Below, piece by piece: positions 46,884-58,360 of a stretch of DNA of 64,000 bases. Both the position numbers and the translations under genes were made by a program. The stretch's first letter is position 1. Every line of letters begins with the position of its first letter. Below the pieces are notes generated by a model. That model did no database searches, was not told the DNA's origin, and saw only the letters and a list, made by a program, of their open reading frames with translations. Where the stretch lies: NCBI RefSeq assembly GCF_947495025.1, contig NZ_CANLXG010000002.1, forward strand, positions 124,001-188,000, given 5' to 3'. This stretch comes from an uncultured Roseobacter sp. Its GTDB lineage: Bacteria > Pseudomonadota > Alphaproteobacteria > Rhodobacterales > Rhodobacteraceae.

Positions 46884-47440
46884 GAAAACTTCTGACCCTT
46901 CTGGCGTTTGTCGCCAGCCCGCTGACAGCCCAGGACTTTTCCGAAGGTTCCGAGGCAAAAACCTGGAACCTCTATGCCGAAGTGCCTGCCCGGTTTGAGG
47001 CCACCGTCGTCGATGTTCTGTGCGAACTGACCGGCGACTGCCCGGCAAACTGCGGTGATGGCGCGCGCCAGCTGGGTCTGGTCCGCACGGCAGATGACGT
47101 GCTGGTTCTGCCGATGAAAAACAGCCAGCCCGCCTTTACCGGTGCGGCCGAAGAACTCCTGCCTTTCTGTGCCCAGGTGATCGAGGTGGACGGTCTGATG
47201 ATCGAAGACGAGGACCTCGCAGCAAATAACATTTACCTGGTGCAGCGCATCAAAGCCGGTGATGCCGACTGGATCAAAGCCAACACCTGGACCAAGAAGT
47301 GGGCGAAGAAATACCCCGAAGCCAAGGGCAAAGGCCCCTGGTTCCGGCGCGATCCGCGGATCAGAGAGGTGACAGAACGTGAGGGCTATCTTGGCCTCGG
47401 TACCGAAGCCGATGCCGCCTATGCCGCGGAGAATTTCTGA
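46880..47440 (+). CDS. periplasmic Cys-rich protein, SCO operon
   Basis: A signal peptide (about 1-18, cut at LTA-QDF) precedes a 168-residue mature protein with VVDVLCELTGDCPANCGDG (Cys48, Cys54, Cys58) and a later FCAQVIEVDGLM. The CxxxxxCxxxC spacing and the preceding beta strand echo the core of the gene before it, so the two may be distant relatives. The C-terminus is Lys/Trp-rich (NTWTKKWAKKYPEAKGKG). It overlaps both neighbours by one to four bases. Likely a metal-binding or redox periplasmic protein. Confidence 0.75.
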   Translation: MRKLLTLLAFVASPLTAQDFSEGSEAKTWNLYAEVPARFEATVVDVLCELTGDCPANCGDGARQLGLVRTADDVLVLPMKNSQPAFTGAAEELLPFCAQVIEVDGLMIEDEDLAANNIYLVQRIKAGDADWIKANTWTKKWAKKYPEAKGKGPWFRRDPRIREVTEREGYLGLGTEADAAYAAENF

Positions 47441-48003
47441 TGATCATCCGGGCCCTGCTGGCGGCTCTGCTGGTGAGTGGCCCGCTGGTGGCAGGCACAC
47501 CACTGCCATTCGACATCGGTGGCCCGTTCAAGCTGACCGATCAGTATGGTCAGACCAGGACCGAGGCCGACCCTGACGGGCGGGCGCAACTGCTGTTTTT
47601 CGGCTATGCAAACTGTCAGAACATCTGTTCCGCTGCCCTGCCGGCCATGGCAGGCGTCGTGGACACCCTCGCCGAGGACGGGATAAGCGTCACGCCTGTG
47701 ATGATTACCGTGGCGCCGGACCAGGACCGGGTTGGCACGATGGGGGCACCTCTTGCAGAAATTCACCCGGATTTCGTTGGTCTGACAGGCGAGCCCGAAG
47801 CCCTGAAATCAGCCTGGGATGCTTTTTCAGTCGAGGTCGAGCCGCTGTTTCAGGATCCCGAGTACGGCTGGATTTATTCGCACGGCAGCTTCGTACATCT
47901 GCTGGATGCCGACGGCCGGCTGCTCACGCTGTTGCCACCGGTACTCAGCGTTGACGAGACGGCCACAATTCTGCGTACCTATCTCTCACCGGATGGCTCG
48001 TAA
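47440..48003 (+). CDS. SCO1/SenC-family copper chaperone-like protein
   Basis: The 187-residue exported thioredoxin-fold protein has the SCO motif FGYANCQNIC (Cys59 and Cys63) and a downstream histidine (YSHGSFVHLLDADGR, His148) in the usual metal position. SCO proteins deliver copper to, or reduce, the Cu-A site of cytochrome oxidase and similar enzymes. The usual proline after the second Cys is replaced by serine. It is translationally coupled to two Cys-rich periplasmic proteins, which suggests a dedicated copper-handling set. The target enzyme is not in the window. Confidence 0.9.
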   Translation: MIIRALLAALLVSGPLVAGTPLPFDIGGPFKLTDQYGQTRTEADPDGRAQLLFFGYANCQNICSAALPAMAGVVDTLAEDGISVTPVMITVAPDQDRVGTMGAPLAEIHPDFVGLTGEPEALKSAWDAFSVEVEPLFQDPEYGWIYSHGSFVHLLDADGRLLTLLPPVLSVDETATILRTYLSPDGS

Positions 48004-48043
48004 CACGGAAAAAGGGCGACCCTTTGCGGGGCCGCCCTGTGTT
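48002..48043. terminator. bidirectional terminator between SCO gene and csbD
   Basis: AGGGCG (48013-48018) pairs with CGCCCT (48033-48038), extended by AACAC/GTGTT at the outer ends. On the minus strand the stem is followed by TTTTTCC. It serves the convergent genes on both sides, most clearly the leftward csbD-like gene. Confidence 0.7.
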
Positions 48044-48073
48044 ACTCGTTAAACGTCTGATGCAGGTCCGGCG

Positions 48074-48283
48074 TTATGCCGCGTTTTTCACATCACGGAA
48101 AAATGCGTCCACCTGATGCTCGGCATCGGATTTCGCATATCCATATTTCTCCTGAATGAGGCCGACGAACTTTTCGCGTTCGCCGCTGACTTCGGAAATC
48201 TCGTCTTCCGTCAGCTCGCCCCATTTTGCTTTGATGTCGCCGGTCATCTGCGACCAGTTGCCTTTGATGATGTCCCAGTTCAT
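48074..48283 (-). CDS. CsbD-family stress protein
   Basis: A 69-residue CsbD domain: MNWDIIKGNWSQMTGDIKAKWGELTEDE then a helical acidic tail. AAGGAG lies just upstream of the ATG at 48283. CsbD proteins are abundant under general stress, but their biochemical role is not established. Monocistronic, with the shared terminator downstream. Confidence 0.92.
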   Translation of the reverse strand: MNWDIIKGNWSQMTGDIKAKWGELTEDEISEVSGEREKFVGLIQEKYGYAKSDAEHQVDAFFRDVKNAA

Positions 48284-48406
48284 TGGTCTCTCCTTCGTCA
48301 TGTCGTCTCAGTTGAGCCAAGCACATGCGCATCACATGCTCTTGGAGTAAGAACGTGCCAAAGGCGCTCAGAGTTCCGGAAAATATAAAAAAAATTCAGC
48401 CCGGGC

Positions 48407-49618
48407 CTAGGATGAACGATCATCCTGCCGTTCACCGGGCTGCGGCTCCAGGTCGTAGGGTGCGGCGATGCGCCAGACGTGATCCGGGATCATGTTCTTC
48501 ATCCGGGCCGGCATCTGCCGGCGCAGGTGCAGAATGGTTTCTGCAGCTTTCATTTCCAGACGCGCGCGTGCGAATTCAAGACCTCTCGGACCTGTCCTCG
48601 GCTGCAGCCAGCTGACCACGGGACGCAGCCAGTCCGGCATGCGACGCAGCGGCAGCCCGCCTGCCGCACGTGCGGTATTGGCGATAAATCCTCTGACCGC
48701 GCCGGCGCGTCTGCCCGCTGATCCGGGCGCGCTCAGCTCGATCCTGTCTCCCAGCGACGCCAGCATCTCTGCACCGCGCGCGTTACGCACCAGCAGCCAC
48801 TGATCGCCCTCGCCACCCATGTACCCTACCGTAATATCCGCCAGCGCGTTGGTGTAGTCGACACAGGTCCGGCAGGTCAGCGGAAAGAAGTCCTGAGGCA
48901 GATCCGAAATGGGAAGCGACAGGAACGGGATCATGCGCACCCGCCCGTCCGCATACCGCAGCTCCACCCGGTAATCTGCCCGAAATTCCAGATAGGTGAT
49001 GCTGTCCGGATCCTCATCCAGCAACGCAAGAAACCGGTGAAAGTTCTCCGTGGTGGTGTTGTCTGAACAGGGTGTTCCGATAACAAAAAGCGCATCAAGG
49101 CCCAGAGCTTCCTCAAGCCTGCGCAACGCGTAGATCTGGCAGGGGATACCGATCACAGCCAGCCGCGAAAAACCGCGTTCCTGCGCCTCCTCCAGCAAGG
49201 CCAGCAGAGGCGCATATCCCATGCGCATGCCCCGTGCCTGCTCCATGCCGGCTGCATCCGTGATCAGCGCGGGCACAGGTCGCCACTTGTCCTGTGCGTC
49301 GGGCACCATGGTCAGAACTGCGTCAACCGTACCGGCTGCCAGCAGCTGCGCGCCCAGTGCAGTCGTGATCCCTGTCCACTGCGCACCAGCAGCGGGGGAC
49401 GTCATGCGGGCCCGGTACATCGCCTGAAAGGGCCCAAAGAAACGCTCGTCACCTGTGCCGCGCTGACGTCCGTGTATGAGGGTTTCCATGCCCGCATAAT
49501 CCGGCGCAATGAACTGGCACGCCCGCCCGCAGTCTCTGGCATTCTTCATGCGGGAAATTCCGCAGTCCGTGCAGAGTCCCCGCGGTGCGGGGGCCTCAAA
49601 CGCGGGTGTTATGATCAC
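48407..49618 (-). CDS. FrhB-family Fe-S flavoprotein (coenzyme F420 hydrogenase beta-like)
   Basis: The 403-residue protein has an N-terminal iron-sulfur segment ([20 protein letters not shown], Cys15, 18, 30, 34 region) and the FrhB core ([57 protein letters not shown]). The same family includes F420-reducing subunits, 7-hydroxymethyl chlorophyll a reductase and the BciB divinyl reductase. Rhodobacterales are not known to make F420, so a ferredoxin- or NAD-linked reductase is more likely. Its start overlaps the NAD kinase stop by 4 bases. Confidence 0.85.
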   Translation of the reverse strand: MIITPAFEAPAPRGLCTDCGISRMKNARDCGRACQFIAPDYAGMETLIHGRQRGTGDERFFGPFQAMYRARMTSPAAGAQWTGITTALGAQLLAAGTVDAVLTMVPDAQDKWRPVPALITDAAGMEQARGMRMGYAPLLALLEEAQERGFSRLAVIGIPCQIYALRRLEEALGLDALFVIGTPCSDNTTTENFHRFLALLDEDPDSITYLEFRADYRVELRYADGRVRMIPFLSLPISDLPQDFFPLTCRTCVDYTNALADITVGYMGGEGDQWLLVRNARGAEMLASLGDRIELSAPGSAGRRAGAVRGFIANTARAAGGLPLRRMPDWLRPVVSWLQPRTGPRGLEFARARLEMKAAETILHLRRQMPARMKNMIPDHVWRIAAPYDLEPQPGERQDDRSS

Positions 49619-50376
49619 GTGAACTGCTCATTGATCAGCCGCTCTTCGAGGCCGTGACCCGGATCAAAGAGAATCCGGTGCGCGACAGACGGCTCAGAAC
49701 GGATTTCCACGGTAACCACACCTGTCACGGACTTGGCATCAGCCTCGGCCATAACGGGCCGCTTTTCAGGCTCCAGCACATCGAAACGCACTGTGGCGTC
49801 TTTGGGCAGCAGTGCGCCACGCCAACGCCGCGGCCGGAACGCACTCATCGCTGTCAGCGCCAGCACCTCTGAACCGATTGGCAGGATAGGCCCGTGCGCA
49901 GAATAATTGTACGCGGTCGAACCTGCCGGTGTGCTGACCAGCGCGCCATCACAGACCAGTTCGGCCATCCGCAACCGATCATCGACAGTGATCTTCAGCT
50001 TTGCCGCCTGCGGGCCCGCGCGCAGCAGCGAAACCTCGTTTATTGCCAGCGCCTCAACCACTGTGCCATCCGCCTGCGTGGCCTTCATGCTCAGCGGGTT
50101 GATCACCGCCTCTTCGGCATCGGCCAGCCGGTCGCGCAGGTCGGTCTCGGAATAGGTGTTCATCAGAAAGCCGATGGTGCCTCGGTTCATGCCGTAGACC
50201 GGCACATCAAGCCGCTGCGATGCATGCAGGGTCTGCAGCATAAACCCGTCGCCGCCCAGTGCTACGATGACTTCTGCCTCTTCGGGATCCACGTTGCCAT
50301 AACGTGTGATAAGCGCCGCGCGCGCAGTCTGCGCCACTTCGGCGCGGCTGGCGGTAAAGGCGATTTTGTCAGGCAT
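49615..50376 (-). CDS. nadK: NAD kinase
   Basis: The 253-residue enzyme has the GGDG motif at 41-44 ([10 protein letters not shown]), the [11 protein letters not shown] segment and [13 protein letters not shown] nucleotide contacts. It phosphorylates NAD to NADP. The start is ATG 50376 by family length; the open frame to 50607 adds 77 residues without likeness. Cotranscription with the FrhB-like reductase gene is indicated by their 4-base overlap. Divergent from glyA. Confidence 0.94.
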   Translation of the reverse strand: MPDKIAFTASRAEVAQTARAALITRYGNVDPEEAEVIVALGGDGFMLQTLHASQRLDVPVYGMNRGTIGFLMNTYSETDLRDRLADAEEAVINPLSMKATQADGTVVEALAINEVSLLRAGPQAAKLKITVDDRLRMAELVCDGALVSTPAGSTAYNYSAHGPILPIGSEVLALTAMSAFRPRRWRGALLPKDATVRFDVLEPEKRPVMAEADAKSVTGVVTVEIRSEPSVAHRILFDPGHGLEERLINEQFT

Positions 50377-50585
50377 GGTCTTTCGCCGGTCAGGTTTATC
50401 TCCCTGAAACAAGCACATATGGCGCGCCATGACCAGAGCCCTGCCAAACAACCGGGTTCTCAGGTTTCCGATCCGCTCAGTCAATGCCGCGGTAAAGCGG
50501 CGGGGCGTCGCTTTACCGTCTTTTGCCGGTTTGATGTTTAGGCTATGAGGCGCGCATATCTGCTTTTTGCCAGGGAGACTGCCCC

Positions 50586-51881
<1,296 letters not shown>

Positions 51882-51904
51882 TCGTTTTTGCAGATTTACA
51901 GCTG

Positions 51905-51940
51905 AAATGGCTCCGCTTCGCCGATGCGGGGCCATTTTCA
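51905..51940 (+). terminator. glyA terminator
   Basis: AAATGGC (51905-51911) pairs with GCCATTT (51931-51937), with inner CCGC/GCGG pairing, followed by TCA and few T. It lies 24 bases after the glyA stop. Confidence 0.75.
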
Positions 51941-51948
51941 TTGTGACG

Positions 51949-52497
51949 TCAGCCCTCGGCGGGTCCGGAGGCCCGTTCGCGCGGAACGGCATCAATTTCG
52001 CGGCGCTGCAGAATGCGGGATTTTACCCGTCTCTGGGCACGCACCGCACCCGCCGGGGATTCGCCGAACTGGTGTTCCTGCCCCTGCAGATCAGTAAAGC
52101 TCCAGCGCGCGACCAGAAGCTGGAAAATCTTCACTTCTTCGCCTTCGTCATCAGCATAGTACTGATGTTGCCACGCCCCTTTTATCTGAACCGGCAGACG
52201 GATTGCGTCCTTGGGCGGCGGTGGTCTGCGCTGTGCAGCCGCGCGCTGTGCGGCAAGGCTTTCCAACGCCTGCAGGGTGCGGGCCAGCGGGCCTGTATCA
52301 AGCGCTCTGCGGCCTGAGAAAACGGTCACGATTTCCTTGTCACTCTCAAAGAATGCGCGGGCCAGAAAAAGGTATCTGCCTGATCGGTGGAACCCCGGAA
52401 CAATCTCGACCTCAATCGGTCCGCCGTACGTCCGGAACAGATCAAGATCCTCCTGCTCCGGGCTTTCACCCAGACGTCCGATAACGGTTTTTTTCAT
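51949..52497 (-). CDS. conserved-looking hypothetical protein
   Basis: A 182-residue soluble protein starting at ATG 52497 (MKKTVIGRLGESPEQEDLDLF). The N-terminal half has a strand-rich pattern with a GGPIEVEIVPGFHRSGRYLFLAR block; the middle contains a proline run (AQRRPPPPKDAIRLP); the C-terminus is basic (RVKSRILQRREIDAVPRE). No signal peptide and no motif I recognise. Convergent with glyA across the shared intergenic terminator. Confidence 0.7.
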   Translation of the reverse strand: MKKTVIGRLGESPEQEDLDLFRTYGGPIEVEIVPGFHRSGRYLFLARAFFESDKEIVTVFSGRRALDTGPLARTLQALESLAAQRAAAQRRPPPPKDAIRLPVQIKGAWQHQYYADDEGEEVKIFQLLVARWSFTDLQGQEHQFGESPAGAVRAQRRVKSRILQRREIDAVPRERASGPAEG

Positions 52498-52640
52498 GGT
52501 TCGGTCAGGTCCTCGCGCCGTCATACTGAGCTGGCGCCCCCAAAGCCTTTCTGGCCGGAAAGTCTTAACAAATCTTTATCACCACCAGGGCCTGCGCCTG
52601 CGGTCTGGCGCGGAGCGGGAATATCCGCTAGCGAGGGGTC

Positions 52641-53396
52641 ATGTTGAACTACAGCGAATATGGCGAGGGCGGGACCAGAGCGGTGGTGATTGTGCACGGC
52701 CTCTACGGTTCCGGGCGCAACTGGGGTGTAATCGCAAAACGCCTGGCAGCGGACACGCGCGTGATCACGGTGGACATGCGCAACCACGGTCACAGCCCGC
52801 GCACCGAAACACATACCTATGATGACATGGCAACAGACCTCGCAGAACTGATCACGCATCTTGGCGGACCGGTTCATGTGGTCGGGCATTCGATGGGCGG
52901 CAAGGCATCCATGATGCTGGCCCTGACCCGCCCCGATCTGGTGGATCGCCTGATTGTCGCGGACATTGCCCCCGTGAGCTACAGTCACAGCCAGATTCAG
53001 TACATCGAAGCCATGCGCGCGGTTGACCTGAGCATGGTGACACGGCGGTCGGAAGCAGAGAGCCAACTGGCCGAACAGGGTGTTGAACCTGCGCTCTGCA
53101 GCTTTTTCACACAGTCACTGGATGTGCCGGGCAAAACATGGCGGCTGAACCTGGATACGCTTGCTGCAGAAATGGACAAAATCCTCGGCTTTCCTGCGAC
53201 AGATGCACGGTTTGACGGTGAGACCCTGTTTCTGTCCGGTGCGGCGTCAGATTATGTGTTGCCGGACCATCGTCCCGGGATCAGGCGCCTCTTTCCTCAG
53301 TCACATTTCGCGAAACTGCGGGGCGCTGGCCACTGGCTGCATGCAGAGAAACCGCGCGAGTTCGAAGCTGCTGTACGGACATTCCTGGGGCTCTGA
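52641..53396 (+). CDS. alpha/beta hydrolase (YbfF-like esterase)
   Basis: The 251-residue hydrolase has the oxyanion HGLYGSGRNWG, nucleophile elbow VGHSMGGKAS, an acid near SGAASDYVLPD and the catalytic His in GAGHWLHAEKP. It resembles E. coli YbfF acyl-CoA/ester hydrolase. The lid segment (about 115-175) is short. Monocistronic upstream of carB. Substrate unknown. Confidence 0.9.
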   Translation: MLNYSEYGEGGTRAVVIVHGLYGSGRNWGVIAKRLAADTRVITVDMRNHGHSPRTETHTYDDMATDLAELITHLGGPVHVVGHSMGGKASMMLALTRPDLVDRLIVADIAPVSYSHSQIQYIEAMRAVDLSMVTRRSEAESQLAEQGVEPALCSFFTQSLDVPGKTWRLNLDTLAAEMDKILGFPATDARFDGETLFLSGAASDYVLPDHRPGIRRLFPQSHFAKLRGAGHWLHAEKPREFEAAVRTFLGL

Positions 53397-53450
53397 ACAC
53401 GCGGCGGCTGACAGGCCCGCACAAACACCCGGCGAATCGCCCATTCCCCC

Positions 53451-53478
53451 TTGCGCAGCGGCCTCTCATGCCTATAAC
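53451..53478 (+). promoter_or_regulatory. candidate carB promoter
   Basis: TTGCGC (53451-53456) and TATAAC (53473-53478) are spaced 16 bases apart, about 50 bases upstream of the carB ATG. The -10 is good, the -35 moderate. Confidence 0.5.
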
Positions 53479-53528
53479 GCAGGACAATTTGGACACACGG
53501 GGGTGTCTGATCAAAAGGGGGCTGCGCC

Positions 53529-56500
53529 ATGCCAAAGAGAACCGATATCAAATCGATCATGATCATCGGCGCGGGGCCCATCGTTATCGGTCAGGCCTGC
53601 GAATTCGACTATTCCGGCGCACAGGCCTGTAAAGCCCTCAGGGAAGAGGGGTATCGGGTGATCCTGGTCAACTCCAATCCCGCGACGATCATGACCGACC
53701 CCGGCCTGGCGGATGCAACCTATATCGAGCCGATCACGCCAGAGATGGTTGCCAAGATTATTGAGAAAGAACGCCCCGACGCGCTGCTGCCCACCATGGG
53801 TGGACAGACCGGTCTGAACACTTCGCTGGCGCTTGAGGAAATGGGCGTGCTCGACAAATACAATGTCGAGATGATCGGCGCAAAACGCGAAGCCATCGAA
53901 ATGGCCGAAGACCGGAAACTGTTCCGCGAAGCGATGGACCGCCTGAACATCGAGAACCCCAAAGCGGCGATTGTCACCGCCCCGAAAGACGCCAATGGCA
54001 GGAAAGACCTGGCCGAGGGCGTGCGTCTGGCGCTCAACACGCTGGAAGAAGTTGGCCTGCCTGCCATCATCCGTCCCGCCTTTACCATGGGCGGCACCGG
54101 TGGCGGCGTGGCCTATAACCGGGATGACTATGAGGCGATCTGCCGGTCAGGCATGGATGCCTCGCCTGTGGGTCAGATCCTCGTCGATGAATCGCTGCTG
54201 GGCTGGAAAGAATACGAGATGGAGGTGGTGCGCGACACGGCCGACAATGCCATCATCGTCTGCTCGATTGAGAACGTCGACCCGATGGGCGTGCATACCG
54301 GCGACAGCATAACAGTGGCCCCGGCCCTGACGCTTACGGACAAAGAATACCAGATCATGCGTAACCACTCGATCGCCGTTCTGCGCGAGATCGGAGTGGA
54401 AACCGGCGGCTCCAACGTGCAGTGGGCCGTGAACCCGGTCGATGGCCGCATGGTCGTGATCGAAATGAACCCGCGCGTGTCGCGCTCCTCGGCGCTGGCG
54501 TCCAAAGCCACCGGCTTCCCGATTGCAAAGATCGCGGCAAAACTGGCCGTAGGCTATACGCTGGATGAGCTCGATAACGACATCACCCGCGTCACCCCTG
54601 CGAGCTTTGAGCCAACGATCGACTACGTCGTCACTAAAATCCCCAAGTTCGCCTTTGAAAAGTTCCCCGGGTCGACACCGGATCTGACGACGGCGATGAA
54701 GTCCGTCGGCGAAGCGATGTCGATCGGACGCACCATCCATGAGAGCATGCAAAAGGCGCTTGCCTCGATGGAAGAGGGTCTGAGCGGATTTGATGAAATC
54801 GACATCGAAGGCGTTGGCGTCGGCCACTGGGAAAGCGAAGGTGCCAGCAGAGCGGCAATCGTCAAGGCGATCAGCCGGCAGACACCCGACCGGCTGCGGA
54901 CGATAGCTCAGGCCATGCGGCACGGGCTGAGCGATGACGAGATCCATGGCGTGACCATGTTTGACCCCTGGTTCCTTGCGCGGATCCGTGAGATTGTCGA
55001 AGCTGAGCGGGACCTGCGCACCAACGGACTGCCGGACGACGCAGGTGCACTGCGGCACCTCAAAATGATGGGTTTCACCGACGCCCGAATGGCCGCGCTG
55101 ACAGGCCAGTCCGAGACATCTGTCCGCCGCACCCGGACCGATCTTGGTGTCACCGCCGTGTTTAAACGTATCGACACCTGTGCCGCCGAATTCGAAGCGC
55201 AGACGCCCTATATGTACTCCACCTACGAAACGCCGGTTTTTGGCGATGTGGAATGCGAAGCGCGCCCTTCTGATCGCAAAAAAGTGGTAATTCTCGGTGG
55301 AGGCCCGAACCGGATCGGCCAGGGGATCGAATTTGATTACTGCTGTTGCCATGCCTGTTACGCCCTGACGGATGCCGGTTACGAGACCATCATGGTCAAT
55401 TGTAATCCCGAAACCGTCTCGACAGATTATGACACCTCGGATCGCCTCTATTTTGAACCGCTCACGTTCGAGCACGTCATGGAAATCATGCGTGTCGAAC
55501 AGGAAAACGGCACCCTGCACGGTGTGATCGTTCAGTTCGGTGGCCAGACACCTCTCAAGCTGGCCAACGCGCTGCACGACGCGGGCATCCCGATCCTGGG
55601 CACCACACCAGACGCCATCGATCTGGCCGAAGACCGTGAACGGTTCCAGCAGCTGGTGCAGGGGCTTGGCCTGAAACAGCCAAACAATGGCATCGCCCAT
55701 TCCGACGCCGAAGCACTGGAGATTGCAGAGGACATTGGCTTCCCGCTGGTCATCCGCCCCTCGTATGTGCTGGGCGGACGGGCCATGGAAATCGTGCGCG
55801 ATCAGGCAAGCCTTGAACGCTATATCACGTCCGCCGTGGTTGTCTCGGGCGACAGCCCGGTATTGCTCGACAGCTATCTTGCCGGCGCGGTGGAGCTGGA
55901 CGTCGACGCGCTCTGTGACGGCACGGATGTGCATGTCGCGGGCATCATGCAGCACATCGAAGAGGCCGGCGTGCACTCGGGCGACAGCGCCTGTTCCCTG
56001 CCGCCCTACTCCCTCTCCCGCGAGGTCATCGCGGAGGTAGAGGAGCAGACACGCGCCCTGGCAAAAGCCCTCAACGTGGTCGGTCTGATGAACATCCAGT
56101 TCGCGGTCAAGGATGGCGAGATTTATCTTATTGAGGTCAACCCGCGCGCCTCGCGCACCGTGCCCTTTGTCGCCAAAGCAACCGACAGCGCCATCGCGTC
56201 CATCGCCGCGCGCATCATGGCCGGTGAGCCGCTGAGCAACTTCCCTCTGCGCGCGCCCTATGATGCCAGTGCCGCCTATGATGACGTGTTGCCACTTGGT
56301 GATCCGATGACGCTGGCCGATCCGAACATGCCGTGGTTCTCGGTCAAGGAAGCTGTGCTTCCTTTTGCCCGTTTCCCCGGCGTGGACACGATCCTTGGGC
56401 CTGAAATGCGCTCCACCGGCGAGGTCATGGGCTGGGACCGCGACTTCCCCCGCGCCTTCCTCAAGGCGCAGATGGGCGCGGGCAACCCGCTGCCAACCTC

Positions 56501-56888
56501 CGGCTGTGCCTTTATCTCGATCAAGGACGCAGACAAAACAGAAGATATGCTGTCAGCAGCAAAAATTCTTCTGGAGCAAGGCTTTACCCTCGTGGCCACA
56601 CGCGGCACAGCCAGCTGGCTCAACGAGCAGGGCCTGACCTGCGGGACGGTAAACAAGGTCTACGAGGGCCGCCCGGACGTCACCGACATGATGAAGGACG
56701 AAGGCATCCAGCTGGTGATGAACTCCACCGAGGGCGCCCAAGCCGTCGAGGACAGCAAATCCATTCGTTCCATCGCGCTGTATGACCGGATTCCCTACTT
56801 CACCACAGCTGCCGGGTCCTATGCCGCAGCGCTTGCGATCCGGGCACAGGCTGATGGGGATGTTGGCGTCAAATCACTGCAGGGATAA
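53529..56888 (+). CDS. carB: carbamoyl-phosphate synthase large subunit
   Basis: The 1119-residue protein has two homologous ATP-grasp halves. The first begins [22 protein letters not shown] and the second near 580 with [23 protein letters not shown]-terminal allosteric MGS-like domain (about 980-1119) follows. It makes carbamoyl phosphate from bicarbonate, ATP and ammonia delivered by CarA, for arginine and pyrimidine synthesis. carA is not adjacent, which is normal in this group. A clear promoter lies upstream. Confidence 0.98.
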   Translation: MPKRTDIKSIMIIGAGPIVIGQACEFDYSGAQACKALREEGYRVILVNSNPATIMTDPGLADATYIEPITPEMVAKIIEKERPDALLPTMGGQTGLNTSLALEEMGVLDKYNVEMIGAKREAIEMAEDRKLFREAMDRLNIENPKAAIVTAPKDANGRKDLAEGVRLALNTLEEVGLPAIIRPAFTMGGTGGGVAYNRDDYEAICRSGMDASPVGQILVDESLLGWKEYEMEVVRDTADNAIIVCSIENVDPMGVHTGDSITVAPALTLTDKEYQIMRNHSIAVLREIGVETGGSNVQWAVNPVDGRMVVIEMNPRVSRSSALASKATGFPIAKIAAKLAVGYTLDELDNDITRVTPASFEPTIDYVVTKIPKFAFEKFPGSTPDLTTAMKSVGEAMSIGRTIHESMQKALASMEEGLSGFDEIDIEGVGVGHWESEGASRAAIVKAISRQTPDRLRTIAQAMRHGLSDDEIHGVTMFDPWFLARIREIVEAERDLRTNGLPDDAGALRHLKMMGFTDARMAALTGQSETSVRRTRTDLGVTAVFKRIDTCAAEFEAQTPYMYSTYETPVFGDVECEARPSDRKKVVILGGGPNRIGQGIEFDYCCCHACYALTDAGYETIMVNCNPETVSTDYDTSDRLYFEPLTFEHVMEIMRVEQENGTLHGVIVQFGGQTPLKLANALHDAGIPILGTTPDAIDLAEDRERFQQLVQGLGLKQPNNGIAHSDAEALEIAEDIGFPLVIRPSYVLGGRAMEIVRDQASLERYITSAVVVSGDSPVLLDSYLAGAVELDVDALCDGTDVHVAGIMQHIEEAGVHSGDSACSLPPYSLSREVIAEVEEQTRALAKALNVVGLMNIQFAVKDGEIYLIEVNPRASRTVPFVAKATDSAIASIAARIMAGEPLSNFPLRAPYDASAAYDDVLPLGDPMTLADPNMPWFSVKEAVLPFARFPGVDTILGPEMRSTGEVMGWDRDFPRAFLKAQMGAGNPLPTSGCAFISIKDADKTEDMLSAAKILLEQGFTLVATRGTASWLNEQGLTCGTVNKVYEGRPDVTDMMKDEGIQLVMNSTEGAQAVEDSKSIRSIALYDRIPYFTTAAGSYAAALAIRAQADGDVGVKSLQG

Positions 56889-57217
56889 AGAGCTGCCCTT
56901 TCCCGTTTGCGAACACGAACGTCTGCTGTTGCGACGAAACCCTTTTCGCATCGTTGCACAGCGCCGTGTTGCGCAGGAAACTGCCAGCAGGCAAGGCGCG
57001 TCCGGCATGTGCAGCCACATGACGATGGTCACGGCCTCGATGCAGCCGGCACTGTCACGCAAGTTGACGTAATGTGCTACATATGCGGAAGGACAGTCAG
57101 GCAACAGAAAGATCGGGTTGCTGTGCGGCCGGGGCGGCAAACACGTTACAGTACCGCAAAGCATTGTGGGCGTTAAGTGATGCACCGGGCCTTCGGAACT
57201 CACGGGTCATTCACCTG
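56889..57217. other. 329-base intergenic region
   Basis: After carB I see no strong hairpin terminator and no gene before the membrane-protein ATG at 57218. An in-frame extension upstream to 57074 exists, but its composition (CCAAGAANTLQYRKAL) does not look like coding sequence of a membrane protein. Confidence 0.45.
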
Positions 57218-57769
57218 ATGGAAACAGAAAGCGATTTCCCCTTCTTCGACGTTCGCCAGTCTGTCCGGAAGCGTAACACCACGCGCCTGATCATTGCTCC
57301 AATGATGTCCGCTGTACTGATTGCATCCGGGCTTTGGCTCATTCCGGACAAGACTATCCTGAAAGTGGAAATCGAGGCTGTGGAAACCTGGTCTGTTCAG
57401 GCGTTCCTTGGCGTCGTTTGCATCGCCTGCGGGTTCTGTGGAATGCTGAGAGAGCTTTTATTCGCAGCGCGCTCCCTCGGGACTTCCGGCGAATGGCACT
57501 TCCGTCTGAAAGACGGCGAACTTCTCTGGCATGTACCGCGCCATGCGCACGGCAGCGAAAGCGGGTTCTCCGCCAGACTTGATGAATTGAAAGAAATCGA
57601 ATTCCGGACAATTCACCAGGACGAAGCACAGGACAAACGCGAGTACTGGGTACATTTCCATGCACGTGACCCGGTACAGCTGCAACCGTATTCCGGTGTC
57701 AGCCTGTCGTGGCTGGCGGAGAACATCCGTGCGGCCGGCGTTCCGTACAGGGAAACGCATCGGGGATAA
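57218..57769 (+). CDS. two-helix membrane protein of unknown function
   Basis: A 183-residue protein from ATG 57218 with hydrophobic helices at about 23-42 and 60-82, then a soluble domain (GEWHFRLKDGELLWHVPRHAHG...). The soluble part contains strand-like segments and a LPY/VPY-type end. The ribosome site is weak. No family recognised. Possibly a cytoplasm-facing PH-like domain attached to a membrane hairpin, judging by the pattern only. Confidence 0.62.
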   Translation: METESDFPFFDVRQSVRKRNTTRLIIAPMMSAVLIASGLWLIPDKTILKVEIEAVETWSVQAFLGVVCIACGFCGMLRELLFAARSLGTSGEWHFRLKDGELLWHVPRHAHGSESGFSARLDELKEIEFRTIHQDEAQDKREYWVHFHARDPVQLQPYSGVSLSWLAENIRAAGVPYRETHRG

Positions 57770-57923
57770 CGGTTGCCTCCCGAGCGCGACGGTCGGCGGG
57801 GCGGTTATAAACACCGGTTTTTACATGGCGTTGCGTGCCGCCGGACGGACCGGGTGGTGCCCTGTTTGGACAGAACGCTCCGTCTGGCATAGACTGCACT
57901 CCATTCACTGAAGGATCACAAAC

Positions 57924-58214
57924 ATGCGCATTGCCACCGCTGTCGTTTTCGCAACCATGATTTCAGCCTGCACCCCCGCCCCCGAACCCGTCTCCGGTTC
58001 CCTGCCGCTTTTCGGCGAAGGCTACCGGTTCAAAGGCGATATCTGCCGCCGCGTCGGCGAGGATGATTTCACCAACCAGTTCCTCGATGATGCCGCCGAT
58101 CTCGTGGCATGCCCTGCAGATGCCGAGAACCTCGGTGTGTTTGTGATCGACACCGGCGCGGTCGAGGTCGCGCGGCGTGATGGCTATGTGCTCTATTCAG
58201 TTCCCGTCCGCTGA
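57924..58214 (+). CDS. small lipoprotein
   Basis: The 96-residue protein starts with a lipoprotein signal (MRIATAVVFATMISAC, Cys16) and a short proline-rich linker (TPAPEPVSG). The rest is a compact domain with a Cys pair (DICRRVGED, LVACPADAEN) that may be disulfide-bonded. AGGA lies before the ATG. Function is unknown; likely an envelope lipoprotein. Confidence 0.78.
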   Translation: MRIATAVVFATMISACTPAPEPVSGSLPLFGEGYRFKGDICRRVGEDDFTNQFLDDAADLVACPADAENLGVFVIDTGAVEVARRDGYVLYSVPVR

Positions 58215-58360
58215 CGACCAGGTGCTCCGGCATTCCCCGCGCGCCCATACATTGACGACGCCGTACCGATAATGCGCAGACGCTGCGTCACTTGCCCTTG
58301 CCGGGCTTGACCACACCGCACAGATGGGACCAGAACGGCGCACCTTCGGAGATATGAGCC

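Noticed and set aside
48407..49618. Evidence for coenzyme F420 metabolism
   Set aside because: FrhB-family members also use ferredoxin or flavin partners. No F420 biosynthesis gene is in the window.
50377..50585. Glycine riboswitch in front of glyA
   Set aside because: The 209-base divergent gap shows no clear paired-aptamer architecture that I can recognise.
54147..55976. 609-residue frame antisense to carB
   Set aside because: It is a codon-bias shadow of carB with low-complexity His/Asp composition.
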